A stretch of DNA of 10,580 nt. Origin: Desulfonatronospira sp. Its GTDB lineage: Bacteria > Desulfobacterota > Desulfovibrionia > Desulfovibrionales > Desulfonatronovibrionaceae. The translations under genes were made by a program, and so were the position numbers. Positions 1-5,719 of the stretch are shown here, piece after piece. Numbering within the stretch: position 1 is the first letter of the stretch; each line of letters opens with the position of its first letter. The stretch lies in assembly GCA_003554505.1 (NCBI GenBank), contig PWGS01000246.1, positions 1 through 10,580 on the forward strand, given 5' to 3'. A model generated the notes under the pieces. That model did not search any database, had not been told where the DNA came from, and saw nothing but the letters and a program-made list of their open reading frames with translations.

Positions 1-229
1 CCAGAAGCTCCAGGGGCTGCCAGGAATCATCGCTGCGCAGCCACAGCACCTGGTTGGAGAACCAGGCTTGATCTTTCATACCCTGAGGCTCAGTCTGATA
101 GACTGATGACTTGTCCACCATGGTTAGTCCCGGCAGACCTGTCATTAATCGCGCGGCACTTTCCAGGTTGTCCGCGGGATCTCCCATATTGGAACCCAGG
201 CTGATGAATATGTCCTGCATAATCCCCAT
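1..229 (-). CDS. folK: HPPK (folate biosynthesis pyrophosphokinase), 5' part only
   Basis: The reverse strand encodes the N-terminus of 6-hydroxymethyl-7,8-dihydropterin pyrophosphokinase. This cytosolic enzyme transfers pyrophosphate from ATP to the pterin before dihydropteroate synthase acts. The visible protein begins (MGI)MQDIFISLGSNMGDPADNL and contains the family signature SLGSNMGD near the start. A TEPQGMKDQAWFSNQV-like segment follows, matching the conserved T-x-P-x-G-x3-Q-x2-(F/Y)-x-N region of HPPK that contributes to pterin binding. Two in-frame ATGs are possible, at 229 and 220. The one at 220 has GGGG a few bases upstream and gives a more typical N-terminus; the longer form is annotated here. 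About 75 codons are present and the rest, normally 80-100 more, lies beyond the left edge. It is transcribed divergently from xerD. The call rests on motifs alone but they are characteristic. Confidence 0.87.
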   Translation of the reverse strand, partial: MGIMQDIFISLGSNMGDPADNLESAARLMTGLPGLTMVDKSSVYQTEPQGMKDQAWFSNQVLWLRSDDSWQPLELL

Positions 230-327
230 CAGTCAAACCTATATTTTTCCACTTGAAGGTGCAAGCCCGGACAGGTAAGCTGAATTTAACAATTACACGT
301 GATATACATTTACGGAGTCAACTGCAC
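230..327. other. Divergent intergenic region folK / xerD
   Basis: This gap of about 100 bp separates the divergent folK and xerD starts and should hold both promoters. It is AT-rich near 282-312. I could not find a convincing pair of -35/-10 boxes on either strand. The frame upstream of the chosen xerD start stays open back to a TTG at 253, but that TTG has no Shine-Dalgarno sequence and the extra 25 residues do not resemble the recombinase family. Confidence 0.5.
314..317 (+). promoter_or_regulatory. Ribosome binding site deciding the TTG start of xerD
   Basis: GGAG lies 10 nt before the TTG at 328. It is the only Shine-Dalgarno-like sequence near the beginning of the reading frame and favours 328 over the more upstream TTG at 253. 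No ATG occurs in frame in this stretch. Confidence 0.5.
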
Positions 328-1260
328 TTGTCCATTCTCGCCCAAAAGTACCCTCATACGCAGTCCTTTCTGGAGCATGCCCTGGTCATCAAGGGACTGG
401 CACATCAAACGGTGGCAGCATATACCGAGGACCTTTCAACCTTTCTGGAATTTTTGCAGGAAAAAGGAAAGGATGTCCTGGATATCAATGAACAGGGGCT
501 CTTTGTATACCTCATGTTCCTGCGGCGCAGAGGACTTCAGAGCCGCAGTCTGGCCCGGCACATGGCCAGTCTGCGGGGATTTTACTCCTATCTGCATGAG
601 CAGGGTCTTTTAGAGGATAATCCGGCGGAAATGCTTGAAAATCCCAAACTGCCGCACCTCCTTCCCCAAGTGCTGTCCATCCGGGAAGTAGAAAACATAC
701 TAGCTCAACCTGCTGCAGGGGACAAGCTCGGAGTCAGGGACAAAACCATGCTGGAGATGCTTTACGCCGCCGGTCTCAGGGTGTCTGAGCTTATAAATCT
801 CAAGGTCCTGGACTTCGACCCCCAGGCGGGTATAATAAGGGTGTGGGGCAAGGGTGCCCGGGAACGCCTGGTGCCTTTGCACTACAGCTGCATGCAGTGG
901 CTGGATTTTTACCTGCAGCACTGGCGTAGTTCATTTAGCCCCAGGGTGGACAAAATTTTTCTCAACCGCTCCGGAAAGGCCCTGTCCAGGCAGGGAGTGT
1001 GGAAAATAATCAAAAAATACGCCATGATGGCCGGCATTAAAAAGGAGGTTTCCCCGCACACCCTGCGCCACTCCTTTGCCACGCATCTGCTGGAGGGCGG
1101 CGCAGACCTGCGCACGGTCCAGGTGCTTCTGGGGCATTCCGATATAACAGCCACCGAGATCTACACCCATGTCCAGAGCGACAGGCTCAAGTACGCTCAC
1201 GATCTTTTTCACCCCAGGTCAAAAAATACAGGAAAGCCGGCTGATGCAGAAAAAAGATAA
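328..1260 (+). CDS. xerD: XerD-type site-specific tyrosine recombinase
   Basis: This tyrosine recombinase of the XerC/XerD group is expected to resolve chromosome dimers at dif, acting with a partner Xer protein and FtsK at the septum. From the TTG start it has 310 residues, close to the usual 295-305. The N-terminal SAM-like core-binding domain covers about residues 9-105 (FLEHALVIKGLAHQTVAAY onward). The catalytic domain follows with all six active-site residues visible: R151 (AAGLRVSEL), K175 (VWGKGARER), H244 and R247 (HTLRHSFATHLL), H270 (LLGHSDI) and the nucleophile Y279 (TEIYTHV). From my knowledge of the family, the last four positions agree with E. coli XerD numbering, which also supports this start. 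It reads as XerD rather than a phage integrase because of its length and the lack of extra domains. The end overlaps the next gene by 17 nt. XerC or a lone XerA/XerH-type enzyme cannot be excluded. Confidence 0.88.
   Translation: MSILAQKYPHTQSFLEHALVIKGLAHQTVAAYTEDLSTFLEFLQEKGKDVLDINEQGLFVYLMFLRRRGLQSRSLARHMASLRGFYSYLHEQGLLEDNPAEMLENPKLPHLLPQVLSIREVENILAQPAAGDKLGVRDKTMLEMLYAAGLRVSELINLKVLDFDPQAGIIRVWGKGARERLVPLHYSCMQWLDFYLQHWRSSFSPRVDKIFLNRSGKALSRQGVWKIIKKYAMMAGIKKEVSPHTLRHSFATHLLEGGADLRTVQVLLGHSDITATEIYTHVQSDRLKYAHDLFHPRSKNTGKPADAEKR
1230..1236 (+). promoter_or_regulatory. Ribosome binding site inside the xerD 3' end
   Basis: AGGAAAG lies 7 nt before the ATG at 1244. It identifies that ATG as the start of the nucleotidyltransferase fusion, in preference to an ATG 75 nt upstream at 1169 that would overlap xerD by more than 90 nt. 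Placing the site within the last codons of xerD suggests translational coupling. Confidence 0.6.
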
Positions 1261-3910
1261 GCTCAAGGCCCCAACGGTAATAACCTGTCATGTAAACGCC
1301 GATTTCGATGCCCTGTCTTCCATGATTGCAGCCAGCAAGCTGTACTCTGAAGCAGTGCTCATCTTCCCTGGAAGCCAGGAGAAAAATTTAAAGAACTTTT
1401 TTATCCAGAGCGCCACCTACCTGTACAACTTCAAATCCTTCAAGGACATCGATCCGGAATCGGTACAAAGGCTGGTAGTGGGGGACACCAGGCAGAAATC
1501 CAGGATCAGGCACGTGGAACAGCTTCTGGATAAAAAAGGCTTGAGCATTCATCTCTATGACCATCATCCTGATTCTGAAGAGGATCTCAAGGGAGATCTG
1601 GAAGAGGTCCACCCATGGGGCTCCACCATCTCCGTCATCTCCAGGATACTTATGGAGAAAGAAGTCCGGCTTACCGAAGACGAGGCCACCATAATGGGGC
1701 TCGGGGTATATGAAGATACAGGATGTTTCACTTTCAAGTCCACTACCGTGCACGACTTTTCAGCGGCATCATGGCTTCTCTCCCAGGGAATGGACCTCAA
1801 TGTCGTCTCGGACCTGATAACCCGCGATTTAAGCGCGGAGCAGGTCTACATTCTCAATTCCATGCTGGAGGCGGCCACTACGCACAAGATAAAGGGGATC
1901 GACGTGGTGGTCACGGAAATCTCCCTGGATCATTATGTAGGCGATTTCGCCCTCCTGGCCCACAAACTCCTGGATATGGAAAACATCCGTGTCCTTTTTG
2001 CACTGGGCCGCATGCACGACCGGGTGCACCTGGTGGCCAGAAGCAGAACAGCGGATGTGGATGTGGGGAAAATATGCTCTTCCATGGGGGGAGGCGGACA
2101 CTCTTTTGCGGCTTCGGCCAACCTGAAACACAAAACCCTGACCCAGGTCAAGGATGAGTTATTCGGCCTGCTCTACTCCCAGATCAATCCTCAGCTACTG
2201 GTTTCGGATCTCATGTCCAGGCCGGCGGTGACCATAGAAGAGAACAAAAGCATCAGCCAGGCCTCGGAAATCATGACCCGGTTCGGGCTGAAGGCCATAC
2301 CGGTTACTGACGGAGATGGCCTGGACTGCGTGGGCATCCTGGAGCATCAGCTGGCTGACAAGGCCATCGGCCATGGCCTGGGCGCTATCCCTCTCAGGGA
2401 ATACATGATCTCGGATATTTCCAGTCTGACCCCCGGAGATGATATCTACCAGGTGATGGAAATCATCATCGGACAGAGACAGCGCCTTATTCCGGTAATG
2501 GAAGACAATGTCATCACCGGGGTGGTAACCAGAACCGACCTGATAAACAACCTCATCAACGAGCCGGCCCGCATCCCGGAATCCCTGCTTCCGGAAAAAA
2601 AACGCGAACGCAACATCAGGCGCATGCTCAGGGAGAGACTGCCCGGGGAGATATATTCCCTGCTCAAGACCGCCGGGCACCAGGCAAGAGATATGGGATA
2701 CCAGGTCTACTGCGTGGGTGGGTTCGTGCGCGATATTCTCCTGGGCAGGACCAACCTGGATGTAGACCTTGTGGTTGAAGGAGATGGAATCAAGTTCGCC
2801 AGGGAGCTGGCCCGTAAGCTTGACGCACGGGTCAGAGAGCACCAGAAGTTCAGAACAGCAGTGGTTATCTGCAATGACGGCCAGAAGATAGATGTGGCCA
2901 CAGCCAGGCTGGAATACTACGAACATCCGGCGGCCCTGCCCATGGTGGAACTGTCCTCCATAAAAATGGACCTCTACCGCCGTGATTTCAGCATAAACGC
3001 CCTGGCCGTGCACTTAAACCCTGAGCATATGGGCAGGCTCGTAGATTTCTTCGGGGGGCAAAGAGACCTGAAGGACAGAGTAATCCGGGTGCTGCACTCC
3101 CTGAGCTTCGTGGAGGATCCCACCCGGATAGTCAGGGCCATCCGCTTCGAGCAGAGGTTCGGCTTCAGGATCGGGGCCCAGACGGAAAAACTCATCAAGA
3201 ATGCCCTGGAACTGAATATATTTCATCAGCTTTCCGGGAGCAGGATATTTCATGAACTGCAGATGATCTTTGAAGAGGACACCCCTCTGCCCTGCCTCAT
3301 CAGGATGGAGTATTACGGGCTCTTGAAACACATCCACCCCATGCTCAAGCTTACCTCCAATGTTAAGAACATCCTCCCCGAGACGGAAAAAGTCATCAAC
3401 TGGTTCCAGCTTCTTTACCTGGAGGAGAAGATAGACAAGTGGATCCTGTACATCCTGAGCCTCTTGGATCACATAAATGATGTCCAGGCCGGCATCATCA
3501 TGCAGCGCTTCAATTTTTCCCAGAAAAAAACCAGGCTTATCTTTTCCCTGCGTTCCCAGATAAACAGCGCCATGAGCAGGCTGTCCGCCTGGCATCAGGA
3601 CCAGGGGAAGCTCAGCTCACTTTATTTTATATTGAATCCCCTGCCCCTGGAGGGACTTCTTTTCCTCATGGCCAGGGTGCACAAGGAAGAACTGCGCAAA
3701 TACGTATCCTACTACATTACCCAGCTGCGGGATATACAGCCCCAGATCTCAGGCAAGGATCTCAAAAAAATGGGGCTTACCCCCGGTCCTGAATTCGGCC
3801 GCATCCTGCAGGAACTCAAAGCGGCACAGATTGACGGGCTGGCCTGCGACAGGCAGGCCCAGCTGGAATGGGTAAAAGACAATTGCTGTTCAGGTAAAGC
3901 AAGGAAGTAA
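1244..3910 (+). CDS. DHH phosphoesterase - 2xCBS - tRNA nucleotidyltransferase (CCA/A-adding) fusion protein
   Basis: A multidomain cytosolic protein of about 888 residues. Residues 10-300 form a DHH/DHHA1 phosphoesterase, seen as HVNADFD (16-22), DHHPDS (106-111), an Asp in YEDTG (156-160) and GGGGHSFAAS (282-291). The first motifs bind metal in NrnA/RecJ-like enzymes that cleave nanoRNA or cyclic dinucleotides. Residues 318-440 hold two CBS repeats, usually adenosine-ligand sensors. Residues 485-660 are a class II nucleotidyltransferase head: GGFVRDILLGR (492-502), catalytic DVD (506-508), RRDFSINA (579-586) and EDPTR (624-628), the motif that templates ATP/CTP choice. The tail is a helical tRNA-binding region. 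The expected reaction is adding CCA, or only the terminal A, to tRNA 3' ends. The same architecture is known in large bacterial A-adding enzymes such as that of Aquifex. Which nucleotides are added cannot be read from the sequence. It is coupled to xerD and converges on gdhA with an 11 bp gap. Confidence 0.88.
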   Translation: MQKKDKLKAPTVITCHVNADFDALSSMIAASKLYSEAVLIFPGSQEKNLKNFFIQSATYLYNFKSFKDIDPESVQRLVVGDTRQKSRIRHVEQLLDKKGLSIHLYDHHPDSEEDLKGDLEEVHPWGSTISVISRILMEKEVRLTEDEATIMGLGVYEDTGCFTFKSTTVHDFSAASWLLSQGMDLNVVSDLITRDLSAEQVYILNSMLEAATTHKIKGIDVVVTEISLDHYVGDFALLAHKLLDMENIRVLFALGRMHDRVHLVARSRTADVDVGKICSSMGGGGHSFAASANLKHKTLTQVKDELFGLLYSQINPQLLVSDLMSRPAVTIEENKSISQASEIMTRFGLKAIPVTDGDGLDCVGILEHQLADKAIGHGLGAIPLREYMISDISSLTPGDDIYQVMEIIIGQRQRLIPVMEDNVITGVVTRTDLINNLINEPARIPESLLPEKKRERNIRRMLRERLPGEIYSLLKTAGHQARDMGYQVYCVGGFVRDILLGRTNLDVDLVVEGDGIKFARELARKLDARVREHQKFRTAVVICNDGQKIDVATARLEYYEHPAALPMVELSSIKMDLYRRDFSINALAVHLNPEHMGRLVDFFGGQRDLKDRVIRVLHSLSFVEDPTRIVRAIRFEQRFGFRIGAQTEKLIKNALELNIFHQLSGSRIFHELQMIFEEDTPLPCLIRMEYYGLLKHIHPMLKLTSNVKNILPETEKVINWFQLLYLEEKIDKWILYILSLLDHINDVQAGIIMQRFNFSQKKTRLIFSLRSQINSAMSRLSAWHQDQGKLSSLYFILNPLPLEGLLFLMARVHKEELRKYVSYYITQLRDIQPQISGKDLKKMGLTPGPEFGRILQELKAAQIDGLACDRQAQLEWVKDNCCSGKARK

Positions 3911-3921
3911 GGCAGTTGTCC

Positions 3922-5271
3922 TTAAACCACGCCGTGATCCAGCATGGCGTCGGCCCCCCTGACAAAGCCTGCCATGTTTGCCCCTGCAGCCAGATTGCCT
4001 TCCATGCCGTATTCTTCTGCAGCTTCTGCACATTGTCTGTAGATGGTTTTCATGATCTCTTTCAGCTTGGTGTCCACTTCTTCCCTGCTCCACTTCAGGC
4101 GCATGGAATTCTGAGACATCTCCAGGGCTGAAACCGCCACTCCTCCTGCATTGGCCGCCTTGCTGGGGCCGAAAAGGCAGTCCGAGGACAGGGCCAGATT
4201 AATGGCTTCCGGTTCAGTGGGCATATTGGCCCCTTCGCATATAAGTCTGCACTGGTTTTTGGACAGACTCCGGGCATCGGACAGATTGATTTCGTTCTGA
4301 GTCGCCGAGGTAAAAGCACAGTCACATTCGATGGCCCAGGGTCTCAGCCCCTTGTGGTACTCGACACCCTTGAACCTTTCCGCATATTCTTTGATCCTTC
4401 CCCCGCGGATTCTTTTGAGTTCCATTACAAACCTGAGCTTTTCCTCGTCAATGCCCTGGGGATCATAAATGGATCCTTCAGAGTCTGATAAGGCCACCAC
4501 CCTGGCCCCGAGCTCATTGAGCTTTTCCACTGTATGCTGGGCTACGTTTCCTGAACCGCTCACCACACAGATCTTTCCCTCTATGCTTTCGTTTCTGGAC
4601 CTCAGCATCTCCTGAGCAAAATACACTGCTCCGTACCCTGTGGCCTCCGGTCTTATGTGAGAGCCTCCCCAGCTTTGCCCTTTCCCGGTAAATACACCGG
4701 TAAACTCATTTTTGAGTCTTTTATACTGACCGAACATAAAACCCACTTCTCTTGCTCCTGCACCGATATCGCCGGCGGGAACATCGGTAGCAATGCCGAT
4801 ATGTCTGTGCAGCTCGGTCATAAAGGACTGGCAGAAGCGCATGATTTCCGGTTCGGACTTGAATTTGGGGTCAAAATCAGACCCCCCTTTGCCTCCCCCT
4901 ATGGGCATGGTGGTCAGAGAATTTTTAAAGGTCTGCTCGAAGCCCAGGAACTTGATTATTCCCTGATTGACGCTGGGATGGAAGCGTATGCCCCCTTTAT
5001 AAGGTCCAAGGGGGCTGTTGAACTGGACTCTGAATCCCCTGTTCACATGTACCTGCCCGCGGTCATCCTGCCAGGGCACCCGGAAGATGATCACCCTTTC
5101 AGGCTCGACTATTCTGCCCAGTATATTGGCTTCTACATACTCTGGTCTGGTGCTTATAACCGGTTCCAGTGACTCCAGAACTTCCTTGACAGCCTGGTGG
5201 AATTCCACCTCACCAGGGTTGCGCTGAACCACCTGTTCCAAGACACTTTGAATATGCTTCTTTGCTGTCAT
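3922..5271 (-). CDS. gdhA: NADP-type glutamate dehydrogenase
   Basis: A hexameric-type (small subunit) glutamate dehydrogenase of 449 residues, almost the length of E. coli GdhA (447). It interconverts 2-oxoglutarate plus ammonium and glutamate in the cytosol. The substrate domain shows GPYKGGIRFHPSV (89-101) and PIGGGKGGSDFDP (123-135), with the catalytic lysine at 128. The catalytic aspartate, D168, sits in PAGDIGAG. The Rossmann domain has VSGSGNVAQ (237-245), followed by ALSDSEG at the end of the second strand. That resembles the NADP-using enzymes rather than NAD enzymes with an acidic residue there. GANMPT and the C-terminal GPSKAANAGGVAVSALEM (388-405) are also typical. The ATG at 5271 is chosen because GGAAGG precedes it closely and it aligns with known N-termini. 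The frame is open 34 codons further upstream but that part looks non-coding. It is divergent from the PEP-synthase-like gene. Biosynthetic ammonium assimilation is the likely role. Confidence 0.95.
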   Translation of the reverse strand: MTAKKHIQSVLEQVVQRNPGEVEFHQAVKEVLESLEPVISTRPEYVEANILGRIVEPERVIIFRVPWQDDRGQVHVNRGFRVQFNSPLGPYKGGIRFHPSVNQGIIKFLGFEQTFKNSLTTMPIGGGKGGSDFDPKFKSEPEIMRFCQSFMTELHRHIGIATDVPAGDIGAGAREVGFMFGQYKRLKNEFTGVFTGKGQSWGGSHIRPEATGYGAVYFAQEMLRSRNESIEGKICVVSGSGNVAQHTVEKLNELGARVVALSDSEGSIYDPQGIDEEKLRFVMELKRIRGGRIKEYAERFKGVEYHKGLRPWAIECDCAFTSATQNEINLSDARSLSKNQCRLICEGANMPTEPEAINLALSSDCLFGPSKAANAGGVAVSALEMSQNSMRLKWSREEVDTKLKEIMKTIYRQCAEAAEEYGMEGNLAAGANMAGFVRGADAMLDHGVV

Positions 5272-5348
5272 TGACCTTCCCCGTTGATCTTTTTCTGTGG
5301 ACTGTTCATGTTTATTCTGATAGTTACCATGGCGATAAAACCACCGAC

Positions 5349-5377
5349 CTTTTAGCTGGAAAAGATGAAACAATCAA
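5349..5377 (-). promoter_or_regulatory. Possible sigma70-type promoter of gdhA
   Basis: On the reverse strand TTGATT (5377-5372) is followed after exactly 17 nt by TAAAAG (5354-5349), each matching 4 of 6 consensus positions. Transcription would begin near 5342 and leave a leader of about 70 nt before the ATG at 5271. The matches are moderate and other AT-rich hexamers lie nearby, so this is a candidate only. Confidence 0.27.
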
Positions 5378-5473
5378 CATGTTTTGAGTGCCCTGGAATG
5401 CATTAATAGCAACCGGATTGAATATTATTCCCCCTTCCGGCTGTAATCAAGTTGACCGGGCCTGAGTTGCCGT

Positions 5474-5490
5474 GAGGATTTTTCATCCTC
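5474..5490 (+). repeat. Small perfect hairpin (6-bp stem)
   Basis: GAGGAT and ATCCTC pair perfectly around the 5-nt loop TTTTC. Two more C-G pairs are possible if a two-base bulge is allowed. On the forward strand an AT-rich stretch follows with five Ts about 10 nt later, a poor match to an intrinsic terminator. There is no T-run on the reverse strand. Function unknown. Confidence 0.4.
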
Positions 5491-5632
5491 GGTAATAAAC
5501 ATTTTTGTCAACGGTGCAGGCCTGTTAAGCAGAGCAGGAGAAAAGGCAATATTTCTCTTATTTGATGCACCTGCAGAAAATCGGGTAATGAATAATTCAG
5601 GAATCAGTAATCTACCTAACTCTTTGTTTTTA

Positions 5633-5660
5633 CTGACCTTTGACCTCTGACGTCTGTCAC
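5633..5660. repeat. Four tandem 7-nt units, consensus CTGACCT
   Basis: Four consecutive heptamers read CTGACCT, TTGACCT, CTGACGT and CTGTCAC, drifting toward the adjoining hairpin. The last unit overlaps the left arm of the inverted repeat at 5655-5676. Imperfect 7-nt arrays like this arise by slippage in intergenic DNA. They could also serve as repeated half-sites for a regulator, since they lie 60-90 bp upstream of the next start codon. Confidence 0.6.
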
Positions 5661-5676
5661 GCGTCTTCGCGTGACA
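5655..5676. repeat. Perfect 9-bp inverted repeat
   Basis: TGTCACGCG and CGCGTGACA are exact reverse complements separated by TCTT. It lies 44 bp before the start codon at 5720, directly after the heptamer array. No T-run follows on either strand, so an intrinsic terminator is unlikely. A regulator operator, a leader-RNA hairpin or the core of a dispersed repeat are possible. Confidence 0.65.
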
Positions 5677-5706
5677 AAAATGACTTTTTGCAGTCACATC
5701 TTATTC

Positions 5707-5710
5707 GGGG
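5707..5710 (+). promoter_or_regulatory. Ribosome binding site choosing among three start ATGs
   Basis: GGGG at 5707-5710 abuts the ATG at 5711, so it cannot serve that codon. It has a workable 9-nt spacing to the ATG at 5720 (12 nt to the ATG at 5723). This is why 5720 is preferred as the start of the KaiC-like/ATP-grasp gene. Confidence 0.45.
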
Positions 5711-5719
5711 ATGCAGATT

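Larger units (their letters stand above)
5272..5719. other. Divergent intergenic region gdhA / PEP-synthase-like gene
   Basis: These 448 bp between divergent genes contain no convincing gene. They hold a candidate gdhA promoter (5349-5377), a 6-bp hairpin (5474-5490), a run of four 7-nt repeats (5633-5660) and a perfect 9-bp hairpin (5655-5676). A 90-codon reverse frame (5425-5697) spans most of it, but it begins inside the hairpin and repeats, has no clear ribosome site and resembles no family known to me. It is therefore not called as a gene. The mixture of repeats and hairpins is typical of dispersed intergenic elements. Confidence 0.55.

Noticed and set aside
253..327. N-terminal extension of xerD to the TTG at 253
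   Set aside because: No ribosome site precedes 253, the 25 added residues do not resemble Xer proteins, and the 328 start gives the expected length and catalytic residue numbering.
1169..1243. N-terminal extension of the DHH-CBS-nucleotidyltransferase gene to ATG 1169
   Set aside because: It would overlap xerD by more than 90 nt, and the extra residues are the xerD sequence read in another frame. ATG 1244 has a good ribosome site just before the conserved DHH region.
2195..3013. 272-codon reverse-strand frame inside the nucleotidyltransferase fusion gene
   Set aside because: It lies wholly opposite a gene with clear CBS and nucleotidyltransferase motifs. Its sequence is rich in H, G and Q, as is usual for antisense shadows.
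5272..5373. 34-codon upstream extension of gdhA
   Set aside because: ATG 5271 has a close ribosome site and matches the usual GdhA N-terminus and length. The extension is low-complexity intergenic sequence and overlaps the candidate promoter.
5655..5690. Hairpin at 5655-5676 as an intrinsic terminator
   Set aside because: The forward strand continues with A residues rather than T, and the reverse strand continues into the heptamers with no T-run.
5425..5697. 90-codon reverse-strand frame between gdhA and the hybrid gene
   Set aside because: It begins in the hairpin and heptamer repeats, lacks a clear ribosome site, and has a composition typical of chance frames (many R, K, S, no family motif).
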